Assembly (NCBI RefSeq): GCF_004104375.1 | Contig: NZ_QOVM01000002.1 | Coordinates: 186,001-250,000 of the forward strand | Reading direction: 5' to 3' | Source: Leeuwenhoekiella aequorea | GTDB lineage: Bacteria; Bacteroidota; Bacteroidia; Flavobacteriales; Flavobacteriaceae | Length of the DNA: 64,000 nucleotides | Shown here: piece by piece, positions 35,191 to 45,100 of the stretch | Layout: the number at the start of each line of letters is the position of its first letter | How positions within the stretch are numbered: position 1 is the stretch's first letter | Translations under genes and position numbers: made by a program | Notes under the pieces: model-generated | Told to the model about the DNA's origin: nothing | The model's input: the letters and a program-made list of their open reading frames with translations, nothing else | Database searches by the model: none

Positions 35191-36219
35191 ATGAAATTTA
35201 CCGCCGAACAGATTGCAGGGATTTTAGAAGGCTCAGTTGATGGAGACCCAAATGCAGAAGTTTCTAAACTTTCTAAGATAGAAGAAGGAACTGAAGGGTC
35301 GCTAACATTTTTAGCCAATCTTAAATACACGCCTTATATATATAAGACTAAAGCTACTATAGCTATAGTCGACCATGATTTTCAACCTGAACATGATATT
35401 TCTATTACACTTATTCGTGTAGAGAATGCTTATAAAGCATTTTCAAAATTATTGGAATATTACAATCAGGTCAAATTAAATAAATCAGGAATAGAGAATC
35501 CCGTATATATTTCTGAAAGTGCTAAATACGGAGATAATATTTATCTTGGTGCTTTCAGTCATATTGGAGACAATGTTAGAATAGGAGACAACGTTAAAAT
35601 TTACCCTAATGTCTATATTGGGGACAATTGTGTAATAGGAGATAATTGCGTTTTATTTTCTGGTGTAAAAATTTATTCAGATTGCATCCTTGGGGATACC
35701 GTTTATGCACATAGTGGTGTGGTTATAGGAGCAGATGGTTTTGGATTTTCTCCTGATGAATCTGGAGTATTTAGCCGAGTTCCGCAGATAGGAAATGTTA
35801 TTATTGAAGATCATGTGGATATAGGAGCAGGAACATCAATTGATAGGGCTACATTAGGTTCTACGATAATAAGAAAAGGTGTAAAACTCGATAATCAAAT
35901 ACAAATTGCCCACAACGTAGAAATAGGAGAGCATACAGCAATTGCTGCTCAAACAGGAATTGCAGGTTCAACTAAAATTGGCAAATTTTGCCGAATAGGC
36001 GGTCAGGTAGGAATAGTGGGTCATCTTACTATAGGAGATCGTGTAAAAATTCAAGCGCAATCAGGAATAGGCCGTAATTTAAAAGATGATGAGACCGTAC
36101 AAGGTTCTCCAGCTTTAGCCTATAGTGATTACAATAAATCATACGTTCATTTTAAAAATTTACCAAGTCTGGTTCAACAAATAAATAATTTGGAAAAACA
36201 AAAGTCCAATGATAAGTAA
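35191..36219 (+). CDS. lpxD: UDP-3-O-acylglucosamine N-acyltransferase
   Basis: Third step of lipid A synthesis: adds a 3-hydroxyacyl chain from ACP to the glucosamine amine. It has 342 residues, the normal length. An N-terminal uridine-binding domain (1-100) is followed by a left-handed beta-helix of hexapeptide repeats (INIGDNV-type units from about 110 to 290), then a C-terminal helix. The catalytic His lies in [14 protein letters not shown]. It overlaps the start of lpxC-fabZ by 11 bp, forming an lpxD-lpxC/fabZ-lpxA-efp-lpxD2 operon. Confidence 0.95.
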   Translation: MKFTAEQIAGILEGSVDGDPNAEVSKLSKIEEGTEGSLTFLANLKYTPYIYKTKATIAIVDHDFQPEHDISITLIRVENAYKAFSKLLEYYNQVKLNKSGIENPVYISESAKYGDNIYLGAFSHIGDNVRIGDNVKIYPNVYIGDNCVIGDNCVLFSGVKIYSDCILGDTVYAHSGVVIGADGFGFSPDESGVFSRVPQIGNVIIEDHVDIGAGTSIDRATLGSTIIRKGVKLDNQIQIAHNVEIGEHTAIAAQTGIAGSTKIGKFCRIGGQVGIVGHLTIGDRVKIQAQSGIGRNLKDDETVQGSPALAYSDYNKSYVHFKNLPSLVQQINNLEKQKSNDK

Positions 36220-37612
36220 AGCTGAAGGAAAGCAGAAAACAATCGCCGGTGAGGTTTCCCTGACCGGCGTTGGTTTACATACAGGTAAAAATGTTACACT
36301 AACATTTAAGCCATCAGAAGAAAATACAGGAATGTATTTTAAACGTATAGATATTGAAGGTCAACCTATAATTGAGGCAAATGCAGATTACGTTGTAAAT
36401 ACACAACGTGGTACTAACCTAGAAAAACTAGGTGTTCATATTCAAACAAGTGAACACGTTCTTGCTGCTTGTGTAGGGCTAGGAATAGACAATATTTGCT
36501 TAGAAATGGATTCTCCTGAGCCACCTATTATGGACGGTTCTTCTAAGTTTTTTGTAGAAGCTCTTGAGAAAGTAGGGCTTGTGGAGCAAGAAGCTTGTAG
36601 AGAAGAATTTGTTGTGACAGAGGTTATAAGCTATCTCGATGAGAAGACAGGAAGCGAAATTATCCTGATGCCTGCAGATGAATATCAACTTACAACAATG
36701 GTTGATTTTGGTACAAAAATTCTTGGCACTCAAAATGCCAGTATTAAGAGTATAACCGAATTTAAAGATCAAATTTCAGATTCAAGAACATTCAGTTTTT
36801 TACATGAAATTGAAATGTTATTGGAGCATGGGTTGATAAAAGGAGGAGATCTTAATAACGCCATAGTTTATGTAGATAAAGAATTGTCTGAGGAAACGAT
36901 GGCAAAACTTAGAAAGGCTTTTAATAAAGATTCTATTTCGGTTAAGTCTAATGGTATTTTAGATAATCTCACTCTTAATCATCCTAATGAAGCAGCACGA
37001 CATAAATTGCTGGATGTTATTGGAGATTTAGCTTTAGTTGGTATGCCTATTAAAGGTAAAGTTATCGCCAATAAACCAGGACATCACGTGAATACAGAGT
37101 TTGCAAAAAAACTGAAGAAAATAATAAAGACAGAAAAACGAAATAATATACCTGTTTTTGATTTAACTAAACCACCGGTTAAAGATGTGAATGACATCAT
37201 GGCGATGTTACCACATAGGCCACCTTTTTTGCTAGTTGACAAAATTTTAGAGATTTCTGACAACCATGTTATCGGACTAAAGAATGTGACTATGAACGAA
37301 CCATTCTTTGTAGGTCACTTTCCGGGAGCCCCAGTTATGCCCGGTGTACTGCAAGTAGAAGCAATGGCTCAAACAGGTGGAATTTTGGTACTTAGTACGG
37401 TTCCTGACCCTGAAAATTACCTTACTTATTTTATGAAAATTGATAATGTGAGGTTTAAACAGCAAGTCCTACCGGGAGATACACTTATTTTTAAATTAGT
37501 TTTACTATCTCCAATACGTCGTGGTATCTGTCATATGCAGGGTAATGCCTATGTTAATGGAAAATTAGTATCTGAAGCAGAACTAATGGCTCAGATTGTT
37601 AAAGTCAAGTAA
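36209..37612 (+). CDS. lpxC-fabZ: Bifunctional UDP-3-O-acyl-GlcNAc deacetylase / 3-hydroxyacyl-ACP dehydratase
   Basis: The 467-residue fusion has LpxC at about 1-310 and FabZ at about 325-467. LpxC zinc ligands are His83 in QTSEHVLA and the HKLLD pair His265/Asp269. LpxC catalyses the committed deacetylation step of lipid A synthesis. FabZ shows [13 protein letters not shown], then [12 protein letters not shown] with catalytic His370 and Glu384 in VEAMAQ; it dehydrates 3-hydroxyacyl-ACP. The fusion is a recognised trait of Bacteroidota and balances the hydroxyacyl pool between lipid A and fatty acids. It overlaps lpxD and is followed 15 bp later by lpxA. Confidence 0.95.
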   Translation: MISKAEGKQKTIAGEVSLTGVGLHTGKNVTLTFKPSEENTGMYFKRIDIEGQPIIEANADYVVNTQRGTNLEKLGVHIQTSEHVLAACVGLGIDNICLEMDSPEPPIMDGSSKFFVEALEKVGLVEQEACREEFVVTEVISYLDEKTGSEIILMPADEYQLTTMVDFGTKILGTQNASIKSITEFKDQISDSRTFSFLHEIEMLLEHGLIKGGDLNNAIVYVDKELSEETMAKLRKAFNKDSISVKSNGILDNLTLNHPNEAARHKLLDVIGDLALVGMPIKGKVIANKPGHHVNTEFAKKLKKIIKTEKRNNIPVFDLTKPPVKDVNDIMAMLPHRPPFLLVDKILEISDNHVIGLKNVTMNEPFFVGHFPGAPVMPGVLQVEAMAQTGGILVLSTVPDPENYLTYFMKIDNVRFKQQVLPGDTLIFKLVLLSPIRRGICHMQGNAYVNGKLVSEAELMAQIVKVK

Positions 37613-37627
37613 AGAAAGAAAAGATTT

Positions 37628-38413
37628 ATGAATCAACCCTTAGCATACGTACATCCTGGAGCTAAAATCGCTAAAAATGTAGTGATTGAACCGTTTACAA
37701 CAATCAATAATAATGTTGTAATCGGTGAAGGTAGCTGGATAGGATCTAATGTTACCATAATGGAAGGTGCCAGAATAGGCAAAAATGTAAATATATTTCC
37801 AGGAGCGGTTATATCTGCTGTTCCTCAAGATAAGAAGTTTGAAGACGAAGATACTGTTACAATAATTGGTGATAATACAACAATTAGAGAGTGTGTTACA
37901 ATCAACAGAGGTACTTCAGATAGAATGAAAACACAGATAGGTAATAACTGTTGGATTATGGCTTATTGTCATATTGCCCACGATTGTATTGTAGGTGATA
38001 ATTGCATATTTTCAAATAACAGTACTTTAGCTGGTCATATTACAGTAGGGGATCATGTTGTTCTAGCAGGTATGGCTGCTGTGCAACAATTTTGCACAAT
38101 AGGTAATCATGCATTTGTGACAGGTGGCTCATTAGTGCGTAAAGATGTTCCTCCTTATGTAAAAGCGGGTAGAGAGCCGTTATCATATGTAGGTATCAAC
38201 TCTATAGGATTGCGAAGAAGAGGATTTACAACCGAAAAAATAAGAGAGATACAAGATATTTACAGAATCTTATATCAGAAAAATTATAACAATACGCAAG
38301 CTGTTAATATTATTGAAGTAGAAATGGAAGCAACTCCAGAGCGAGACGAGATACTTCAGTTTATACGTAATTCACAGCGTGGTATTATGAAAGGTTATTT
38401 TACAACTAATTAA
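37628..38413 (+). CDS. lpxA: Acyl-ACP--UDP-N-acetylglucosamine O-acyltransferase
   Basis: First step of lipid A synthesis. The protein has 261 residues: a left-handed beta-helix of hexapeptide repeats from residue 5 to about 185, then a helical C-terminal domain. Family motifs are INRGTSDRMKTQIG, MAYCHIAHDCIVGDNCIFSNN with the catalytic His, AGHITVGDHVVLAGMAAVQQF, and GREPLSYVGINSIGLRRRGF. It is next to lpxC-fabZ in the same operon. Confidence 0.95.
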   Translation: MNQPLAYVHPGAKIAKNVVIEPFTTINNNVVIGEGSWIGSNVTIMEGARIGKNVNIFPGAVISAVPQDKKFEDEDTVTIIGDNTTIRECVTINRGTSDRMKTQIGNNCWIMAYCHIAHDCIVGDNCIFSNNSTLAGHITVGDHVVLAGMAAVQQFCTIGNHAFVTGGSLVRKDVPPYVKAGREPLSYVGINSIGLRRRGFTTEKIREIQDIYRILYQKNYNNTQAVNIIEVEMEATPERDEILQFIRNSQRGIMKGYFTTN

Positions 38414-38448
38414 AAGTTCCTTATTATAAGGAATAAGAACTAAAATTT

Positions 38449-39015
38449 ATGGCAAATACATCAGATATACGTAATGGAATGTGTATTCATTACAATCACG
38501 ATATTTATAAAATAATTGAATTTTTACACGTTAAACCTGGAAAGGGACCTGCATTTGTAAGAACGAAATTAAAAAGTGTTACTAACGGAAAAGTACTAGA
38601 TAACACATTTTCTGCAGGTCACAAGATTGATGAAGTACGTGTAGAAACTAAAGGATTTCAATTCTTATATAACGACGGCGAGTGGTATCATTTTATGAAT
38701 ACAGAAGATTATACTCAAATCAGATTATTAGAATCTGCATTAGATCAACCGGGATTATTAAAAGAAGGAGAGGTAGTTACAATTGCTATTAATACAGAAG
38801 ATAATATGCCACTTTCTGTAGATATGCCTGCGCACGTTATTCTTACAGTTACTGCAACCGAACCTGGTTTAAAAGGTAATACAGCCACAAATGCAACAAA
38901 GCCTGCAACTGTAGAAACAGGTGCGGAAGTTAATGTTCCTTTATTTATAAATGAAGGGGATAAAATTAAGATTGAGACTGAAAAAGGAACATATAAGGAG
39001 CGAATTAAAGAATAG
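38449..39015 (+). CDS. efp: Translation elongation factor P
   Basis: The protein has 188 residues, the standard length, with three OB-like barrels. EF-P rescues ribosomes stalled at proline runs. The modification-loop segment HVKPGKGPAFVRTKLKS is clear; the Lys in PGKG is the usual site of lysylation or other modification, but no modifying enzyme (EpmA or EarP) is present nearby. The C-terminal segment INEGDKIKIETEKGTYKERI is typical. It stands between lpxA and a second lpxD-like gene; this placement within the lipid A operon may be family-wide. Confidence 0.95.
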   Translation: MANTSDIRNGMCIHYNHDIYKIIEFLHVKPGKGPAFVRTKLKSVTNGKVLDNTFSAGHKIDEVRVETKGFQFLYNDGEWYHFMNTEDYTQIRLLESALDQPGLLKEGEVVTIAINTEDNMPLSVDMPAHVILTVTATEPGLKGNTATNATKPATVETGAEVNVPLFINEGDKIKIETEKGTYKERIKE

Positions 39016-39017
39016 TT

Positions 39018-39950
39018 TTGAAATTTCCTCAAAAACATACCCTAGAGCAAATTGCCACAATTCTCAATGTAGAATATGTAGGAGCTGCTGATTTTCCTGT
39101 AACTGGCATCAATGAAATTCACGTTGTTGAACCGGGTGATATTGTTTTTGTAGATCATCCTAAATATTATGATAAGGCTCTTCAATCTGCAGCTACAATT
39201 GTATTAATAAATAAAAAAGTTGAGTGCCCGGCAGGTAAAGCATTGCTAATTTCTGATGATCCGTTTCGAGATTTTAATAAGTTAACTAAATACTTTAAGC
39301 CTTTTCAAAAAGCGACTAGTGCAATTTCAGAATCAGCTAGGATTGGCACTAATTCTGTAATTCAGCCTAATTGTTTCATTGGTAATAATGTAGAGATAGG
39401 AGATAATTGTATGCTTCATGCAGGGGTTACTATCTATGACAATACAATCATTGGGAATAATGTGACTATACACTCGGGAACTATATTGGGAGCTGATGCT
39501 TTTTATTATAAAAAGAGAGATACAGGTTTTGATAAATTACTTTCCGGAGGTCGTGTAATTATTAAAGATTTTGTTGATGTTGGTGCCGCTTGTACTATAG
39601 ATAAAGGTGTATCTGGAGATACAATTATAGGTCGAGGATCTAAATTAGATAATCAGGTACATATAGGTCACGATACACAAATAGGAGAGCAGGTGCTTAT
39701 CGCTGCTCAAACCGGGATAGCAGGTTGTGTTGTGGTTGAAAATGATGTCGTAATCTGGGGTCAGGTAGGCGTAGCTAGTGGAGTGACTATTAAAGAAAAA
39801 GCCGTTATATTTGGGCAAAGTGGAGTAGGCAGAACTTTAGATGGAGGTAAATCTTATTTAGGCTCACCTGCAGAGGATAGCAAGAAAAAATTCAGGGAAT
39901 TGGCTTCTATTCGTCAAATACCCTATATTCTAGAACAAATAAAAAAGTAA
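39018..39950 (+). CDS. Second LpxD-like hexapeptide N-acyltransferase
   Basis: The protein has 310 residues and starts with TTG 2 bp after the efp stop. An LpxD-type N-terminal domain (EQIATILNVEYVGAADFPVTGINEIHVVEPGDIVFVDHPKYYDKAL) is followed by a beta-helix and by [27 protein letters not shown], which retains the catalytic His. It is shorter than the first copy and more divergent. Two LpxD-like genes in one operon could mean different acyl-chain or acceptor preferences; the acceptor is unproven. It is followed directly by an NTF2-like gene with a 1-bp gap. Confidence 0.85.
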   Translation: MKFPQKHTLEQIATILNVEYVGAADFPVTGINEIHVVEPGDIVFVDHPKYYDKALQSAATIVLINKKVECPAGKALLISDDPFRDFNKLTKYFKPFQKATSAISESARIGTNSVIQPNCFIGNNVEIGDNCMLHAGVTIYDNTIIGNNVTIHSGTILGADAFYYKKRDTGFDKLLSGGRVIIKDFVDVGAACTIDKGVSGDTIIGRGSKLDNQVHIGHDTQIGEQVLIAAQTGIAGCVVVENDVVIWGQVGVASGVTIKEKAVIFGQSGVGRTLDGGKSYLGSPAEDSKKKFRELASIRQIPYILEQIKK

Positions 39951-39951
39951 A

Positions 39952-40365
39952 ATGAGTAAATCAGCTAAAGATCTCGTAAGAGGTTTATATGAGTCAGACT
40001 TTTTTAATGATTCAAGTGTTTTAAAAAAATATTTACATAAGGATGCAGAATTATACTGGAATGCATCTACTGGTTTTTCAAAGATGACCTATAAGGACAT
40101 TTCTGATATGTCATCAGAAATGGGCAAATCATTTGTGTCTTTACGTTCTTCTATTACCCATTTAATGGCTGAAGATAATCAGGTATCTATACGATTAACT
40201 TACTACATTAGAACTGTAGAAAATCCTGAAGAAGAAGTGGGGATTATTCATTTTATGGCAATCTGGGAACTTAAAGATGGTTTGCTCTATAAGGGATATC
40301 AAATAAGTCAACCTAGTGATCAGGATCCTCAAAATTTAGATGCACACATACGTATAAAGTCTTAA
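39952..40365 (+). CDS. NTF2/SnoaL-like cone-fold protein
   Basis: The protein has 137 residues, single domain, no signal peptide. The pattern (KDLVRGLYESDFFNDSSVLKKYLHKDAELYWN, then DMSSEMGKSFVSLRSSITHLMAEDNQVSIRLTYYIRT and HFMAIWELKDGLLYKGYQISQ) is that of the SnoaL/NTF2-like superfamily, a helix-plus-curved-sheet fold that forms small pockets. Catalytic function cannot be deduced. It starts 1 bp after the second lpxD stop and ends the operon before the sucD promoter. Confidence 0.75.
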   Translation: MSKSAKDLVRGLYESDFFNDSSVLKKYLHKDAELYWNASTGFSKMTYKDISDMSSEMGKSFVSLRSSITHLMAEDNQVSIRLTYYIRTVENPEEEVGIIHFMAIWELKDGLLYKGYQISQPSDQDPQNLDAHIRIKS

Positions 40366-40394
40366 AATTCCTTTAGGGTTCTCCCATAAAAAAT

Positions 40395-40402
40395 TACTTT
40401 TG
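40395..40402 (+). promoter_or_regulatory. Probable -7 promoter element of sucD
   Basis: TACTTTTG matches TAnnTTTG and ends 22 bp before the sucD ATG. It lies in the 59-bp gap after the NTF2-like gene, so sucD is likely a separate transcript. Confidence 0.55.
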
Positions 40403-40424
40403 TACCACAAAATTCAAACAACTC

Positions 40425-41297
40425 ATGAGCGTTTTAGTAAATAAAGATTCCAAAATTATTGTACAAGGTTTTACCGGTAGTGAAGGTACATTTCACGCAG
40501 GTCAAATGATAGATTACGGCACTAATGTAGTTGGTGGTGTAACACCTGGGAAAGGTGGTCAAAAGCACCTTGATAAGCCTGTATTTAATACAGTTTCTGA
40601 AGCTGTTAAAGAAACAGGAGCAGATGTGTCTATTATCTTTGTACCACCTGCATTTGCTGCAGATGCAATTATGGAGTCTGCTGACGCTGGGATTAAGGTA
40701 ATTATTACAATTACTGAAGGTATTCCTGTATCAGATATGATAAAGGCTTCAAATTATATAAAGAATATTGACTGTAGGTTAATAGGTCCTAATTGTCCTG
40801 GTGTTATTACTCCCGGTGAAGCTAAAGTGGGAATTATGCCTGGCTTTGTATTCAAAAAAGGAAAAGTTGGTATTGTTTCAAAATCAGGAACACTTACATA
40901 CGAAGCTGCTGATCAGGTAGTGAAGCAAGGTCTAGGTATTACAACGGCAATAGGTATTGGTGGGGATCCAATAATTGGAACGACAACTAAAGAAGCTGTT
41001 GAATTATTAATTAATGATCCTGATACCGATGCAGTGGTTATGATTGGTGAAATAGGTGGTCAATTAGAGGCAGAGGCTGCACGCTGGATAAAGGCTAGTG
41101 GTACAACAAAGCCGGTAATTGGATTTATAGCAGGTGAAACCGCTCCTGCTGGAAGAACAATGGGTCACGCAGGTGCAATTGTTTCGGGTGAAGGTGAGTC
41201 TGCTGCAGACAAGAAAAAAATATTAAGAGAATGTGGAGTTCACGTTGTAGATTCTCCAGCTGAAATAGGAAAAAAGGTTGCTGAACTTTTAGCTTAA
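40425..41297 (+). CDS. sucD: Succinate--CoA ligase, alpha subunit
   Basis: TCA-cycle enzyme: binds CoA and carries the phosphohistidine. It has 290 residues, the usual size. The CoA-binding start is [24 protein letters not shown], then [35 protein letters not shown] and [13 protein letters not shown], with [17 protein letters not shown] containing the phosphorylated His. The beta-subunit gene sucC is not in the window, so the pair is split in this genome. A terminator follows. Confidence 0.95.
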   Translation: MSVLVNKDSKIIVQGFTGSEGTFHAGQMIDYGTNVVGGVTPGKGGQKHLDKPVFNTVSEAVKETGADVSIIFVPPAFAADAIMESADAGIKVIITITEGIPVSDMIKASNYIKNIDCRLIGPNCPGVITPGEAKVGIMPGFVFKKGKVGIVSKSGTLTYEAADQVVKQGLGITTAIGIGGDPIIGTTTKEAVELLINDPDTDAVVMIGEIGGQLEAEAARWIKASGTTKPVIGFIAGETAPAGRTMGHAGAIVSGEGESAADKKKILRECGVHVVDSPAEIGKKVAELLA

Positions 41298-41316
41298 TCT
41301 AATTTTCAAGATACTT

Positions 41317-41347
41317 GAAAAACCGGCACGCAATGTGTCGGTTTTTT
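41317..41347 (+). terminator. Intrinsic terminator of sucD
   Basis: The stem pairs AAAACCGGCAC with GTGTCGGTTTT (one G-U pair) and is followed by a run of T to 41347. It lies 19 bp after the sucD stop. Confidence 0.8.
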
Positions 41348-41417
41348 TATGCGCAAACACCTCAAGTTTGCTATATTTACTTACGTTCGTAGAAAATAAC
41401 CATTCAATAAAATTAGA

Positions 41418-42164
41418 ATGAAACTTTTAGAAGGAAAAAATACAATAATAACAGGTGCCAGCCGTGGAATAGGAAATGGTATCGCTAAAGTTTTTGCTCA
41501 AAATGGAGCTAACGTTGCTTTTACTTACAGCTCATCTGCCGGTCCTGCAGAAGACCTAGAAAAAGAACTTATCGCATTAGGAGTAAAGGCAAAGGCTTAT
41601 AAATCAAATGCAGCTTCATTTGAAGATTGTCAAGAGTTAATCAAGCAAATAAGTGAAGATTTTGAGAGTATTGACATACTCGTAAATAATGCTGGTATTA
41701 CAAAAGATAATTTGCTTATGCGTATGAGTGAAGCAGATTTTGATCAGGTTATTGAGGTTAACCTAAAGTCTATTTTTAATATGACCAAAGCAGTACAACG
41801 TACTATGCTTAAACAACGCTATGGCAGTATTATTAATATGAGTTCTGTAGTAGGTGTTAAAGGCAATGCAGGACAAGCTAATTATGCGGCTTCTAAAGCC
41901 GGTATAATAGGTTTCTCAAAGTCTATGGCTTTAGAGTTAGGTTCTCGTAACATACGAACAAATGTTGTAGCTCCTGGTTTTATAGAAACTGAAATGACTG
42001 CAAAACTGGATGAGAAAACAGTTGCTGGTTGGCGAGATGCTATTCCTCTTAAAAGAGGTGGATCTACAGAAGACATTGCAAATGCTTGCGTTTTCCTAGG
42101 AAGCGATATGAGTGCTTATATTACCGGCCAGGTTTTACAAGTAGATGGAGGTATGCTTACCTAA
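41418..42164 (+). CDS. fabG: 3-oxoacyl-ACP reductase
   Basis: The short-chain dehydrogenase has 248 residues. The NADPH motif is TGASRGIGNGIA at about 12-22, with NNAG near 86, catalytic Ser in NMSSVVG and the YAASKAG motif (Tyr and Lys). The GQVLQVDGGM end is typical of FabG. It reduces beta-ketoacyl-ACP in fatty acid elongation. Next is the VWA membrane protein, 22 bp away, probably in the same operon. Confidence 0.93.
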   Translation: MKLLEGKNTIITGASRGIGNGIAKVFAQNGANVAFTYSSSAGPAEDLEKELIALGVKAKAYKSNAASFEDCQELIKQISEDFESIDILVNNAGITKDNLLMRMSEADFDQVIEVNLKSIFNMTKAVQRTMLKQRYGSIINMSSVVGVKGNAGQANYAASKAGIIGFSKSMALELGSRNIRTNVVAPGFIETEMTAKLDEKTVAGWRDAIPLKRGGSTEDIANACVFLGSDMSAYITGQVLQVDGGMLT

Positions 42165-42186
42165 ATTTTAGATAGATATTATATAT

Positions 42187-44220
42187 ATGGCAGTATCAAC
42201 AATTTTATATATTATCCTCATTGGGGTAATAGCGTTGATTACTGCCATATTTTTTTATTTCTATAAACCTGAACGTTCCAGAAATTTAAGATATATTTTA
42301 AGTAGTCTTAGATTTTTATCAATTTTTACAATTCTACTTCTTCTATTAAATCCTGAAATTAAACAGGTAACGTACACTACAATTAAACCAAAACTTGCTC
42401 TTGCTGTAGATAATTCAGAATCTATAGAATACTTAAGAGCTAAAAGTGGAGTTAAGTCGTTGGTCAACAAACTTATTAATGACAAGCGTTTAAATAAGCG
42501 TTTTGAAATTGATACGTACAAATTTGGTGGCGAGTTACAAGTTCTTGATAGTTTGGATTTTTTAGAGAATACAACAGATGTAGCTAATGCTATTTCGAGA
42601 TTATCAAAAATCTACAAGGATGATTCCTATATCCCTATTTTAATTTCAGATGGTAATTCAAATTTGGGTGCTAACTACCGTTATAGCAATACTTCCTTAA
42701 AAAAGACACCTCTCAATTTTGTCGTTGTTGGCGATACAACTCAATATGAAGATTTAAGTATTCTACGTACAAACGTAAATAAGTACGCCTATCTCAAAAA
42801 TGAATTTCCAGTCGAAATTACAACCAGCTATCAAGGTGTGCAACAGGTAAATGCGATTTTGACTGTAAAGCATAAAGGCTCTGTTGTATATACGGAAATG
42901 CACTTATATTCAGAAAGTTCAAACTCGAAAAAATTTAATTTTCATTTAAAAGCATCAGAAATAGGTATTCAAAATTATACAGCTACTATTACTGGTCTGA
43001 GTAACGAAAAAAATACAGTTAATAACACCATAAATTTTGCTGTTGAAGTTATAGATCAGCGCTCTAAGATTTTAATTACTTATTCTGTATTACATCCTGA
43101 TTTGGGTACTTTGAAAAAAAGTATTGAGCAAAATCAGTTGAGATCAGCAGATATAAAAAATATTAACTCCGTTAAATCTACAGACATAAACGCCTACGAT
43201 TTAATTATCTTATTTGAACCTGATTCGCAATTTGAAAATATATATAACGAATTAAATAAGCTTAATAAAAACAGATTTATAATAGCTGGCAAAGCAACTA
43301 ATCGGCGCTTCTTTAATACCATTCAAAAGGTTGTTTCTTTACCATTAAATAATCAAACTGAAGAGGTTCAGCCGCTACTCAATAAAGATTTCTCAACATT
43401 TCAACTTGAGGATTTAGACCTTAAAAATTATCCGCCTATTCAAGCTCAGTTCGGAACTGTAAAAATTTCGGGTCAAAGCGATATATTAGCGTATCAAAGA
43501 ATAAATGGAGTAGCGACTAAAAATCCGTTATTGGGAGTAACAACTCTAGCGGGTAGAAAAGAGGTCTATTTATTTGGAACAGGTATTCATCAATGGAGAA
43601 TGCAGAATTTTATCGCTGAAGCTAATTTTAAAGAATTTGATAAGCTAATTGATAAATTAGTTCAATTTGCAGCTTCAAACGATCGTAAAGATCGCTTACT
43701 GGTAGATTTTGAACGTTTTTATTATGGCGGTAATTCAATTAAACTAAGTGCCAGATTTTTTGATCAAAATTATATTTTTGATCCTAATGCGCAATTAACT
43801 ATAAAAATTAGTGGTAGCGATTCAACTTATGAATCCCCGCTTGCTTTTAAGGGAACAGCATTTGAAGCTACATTATCCAATTTAACTCCAGATACGTATA
43901 CATTTTCAGTGATAGAGAAGAGAAGTGGCTTATCCTATTCTGGAGGATTTACGATTATTCCTTATAATCTGGAACATCAGAATATGAATGCAGATTATAA
44001 TAAAATGAAACTTGTTGCTCAAGAATCTGAAGGGATCATTGTTACCTCTACACATTTAGACGATCTGATTGATCAACTTTTAAACGATGATAGATATACT
44101 CCCGTGCAGCGAGCCACAGAAAGAAATGTCTCTGTAATAAATTATATTATATTATTAATTATTATCGCTTCGAGTTTATCTTGTGAGTGGTTTATTAGAA
44201 AATACAACGGACTTATATAA
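42187..44220 (+). CDS. Membrane-anchored VWA-domain protein
   Basis: The protein has 677 residues. Two N-terminal helices (about 5-25 and 38-56) are followed by a VWA-like domain with MIDAS motif DNSES (DxSxS) at about residue 75 and ISDGNSN near 145. A long extracytoplasmic region with repeated beta-rich units follows (about 175-630), and a final helix lies near YIILLIIIASSLSCEWFI. The two-helix/VWA/C-terminal-helix plan resembles proteins that act with MoxR-type ATPases, but no MoxR gene lies here. Function unknown. Confidence 0.8.
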   Translation: MAVSTILYIILIGVIALITAIFFYFYKPERSRNLRYILSSLRFLSIFTILLLLLNPEIKQVTYTTIKPKLALAVDNSESIEYLRAKSGVKSLVNKLINDKRLNKRFEIDTYKFGGELQVLDSLDFLENTTDVANAISRLSKIYKDDSYIPILISDGNSNLGANYRYSNTSLKKTPLNFVVVGDTTQYEDLSILRTNVNKYAYLKNEFPVEITTSYQGVQQVNAILTVKHKGSVVYTEMHLYSESSNSKKFNFHLKASEIGIQNYTATITGLSNEKNTVNNTINFAVEVIDQRSKILITYSVLHPDLGTLKKSIEQNQLRSADIKNINSVKSTDINAYDLIILFEPDSQFENIYNELNKLNKNRFIIAGKATNRRFFNTIQKVVSLPLNNQTEEVQPLLNKDFSTFQLEDLDLKNYPPIQAQFGTVKISGQSDILAYQRINGVATKNPLLGVTTLAGRKEVYLFGTGIHQWRMQNFIAEANFKEFDKLIDKLVQFAASNDRKDRLLVDFERFYYGGNSIKLSARFFDQNYIFDPNAQLTIKISGSDSTYESPLAFKGTAFEATLSNLTPDTYTFSVIEKRSGLSYSGGFTIIPYNLEHQNMNADYNKMKLVAQESEGIIVTSTHLDDLIDQLLNDDRYTPVQRATERNVSVINYIILLIIIASSLSCEWFIRKYNGLI

Positions 44221-44235
44221 ATTGAATATTACATT

Positions 44236-45051
44236 ATGGATAAATTACCGAAGTTAGGAATACCGATAATTATCGGAGCAATCGTTATTATCATTTTGAT
44301 AGCAAAATCTGCTGTTACAATCGACTCTGGTGAAGCCGGAGTGCTTTATCAACCATTTAATGGCGGAGTTGTTACAGATAAACCACCACTTGGAGAAGGG
44401 TTTCATATTGTCGCCCCTTGGAATAAAGTCTTCATTTATGAAGTGAGAAGGCAAGAACTTAAAGAAATCATGAATGTTTTATCTTCTAATGGTTTAGATA
44501 TTAAATTAGAAGCCTCTGTATGGTATCAACCGGAAGCTAAAAATCTTGGAAAATTACACCAGGAAATAGGTGGTGATTACCTCAATAGAATTTTACTTCC
44601 TACCATACGATCTGCTGCTCGATCTGTCGTAGGTCGTTATACCCCAGAACAGCTATATTCATCAAAGCGAGATGCTATTCAAGCTGAAATTTTTGACGAA
44701 ACAAAGAAAATAATCAAAAATCAGTATATACAACTTGATGAAGTTCTTGTGCGTGATGTTACACTTCCTGCGACTATTAAAGAGGCTATAGAGCGAAAGC
44801 TTAAGCAAGAACAAGAATCTTTAGAATATGAGTTTAGGTTAATCTCTGCGCAAAAAGAAGCAGAGCGTCAAGTAATTGAAGCGCAAGGTAAATCTGACGC
44901 AAACCGAATTTTAAGTCAGTCGCTTAATGATCAAATCTTAAAAGATAAAGGTATTGAAGCAACCTTAATGTTAGCCAAATCGACTAATGCGAAAGTAGTT
45001 GTAATTGGGTCGGGGAAAGATGGAATGCCTCTAATACTTGGAAATAATTGA
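44236..45051 (+). CDS. SPFH/prohibitin-family membrane protein
   Basis: The protein has 271 residues. An N-terminal hydrophobic segment (GIPIIIGAIVIIILIAKSAV) is followed by an SPFH domain (about 30-190: TIDSGEAGVLYQPFNGGVVTDKPPLGEGFHIVAPWN is the prohibitin start) and a coiled-coil (about 185-235: RKLKQEQESLEYEFRLISAQKEAERQ). Prohibitin-type proteins assemble into large membrane rings and often modulate proteases such as FtsH. It is 15 bp after the VWA gene, so likely in its operon. A very strong terminator follows. Confidence 0.9.
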   Translation: MDKLPKLGIPIIIGAIVIIILIAKSAVTIDSGEAGVLYQPFNGGVVTDKPPLGEGFHIVAPWNKVFIYEVRRQELKEIMNVLSSNGLDIKLEASVWYQPEAKNLGKLHQEIGGDYLNRILLPTIRSAARSVVGRYTPEQLYSSKRDAIQAEIFDETKKIIKNQYIQLDEVLVRDVTLPATIKEAIERKLKQEQESLEYEFRLISAQKEAERQVIEAQGKSDANRILSQSLNDQILKDKGIEATLMLAKSTNAKVVVIGSGKDGMPLILGNN

Positions 45052-45068
45052 TCTTCACAGTACAACAC

Positions 45069-45100
45069 AAAAAAGCTCCGATGAAAATCGGAGCTTTTTT
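45069..45100. terminator. Strong bidirectional terminator
   Basis: The 14-bp stem AAAAAAGCTCCGAT pairs with its complement around a GAAA tetraloop and continues into T on the plus strand. It separates the SPFH gene from the convergent HhH gene, whose stop codon abuts it. Confidence 0.9.
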
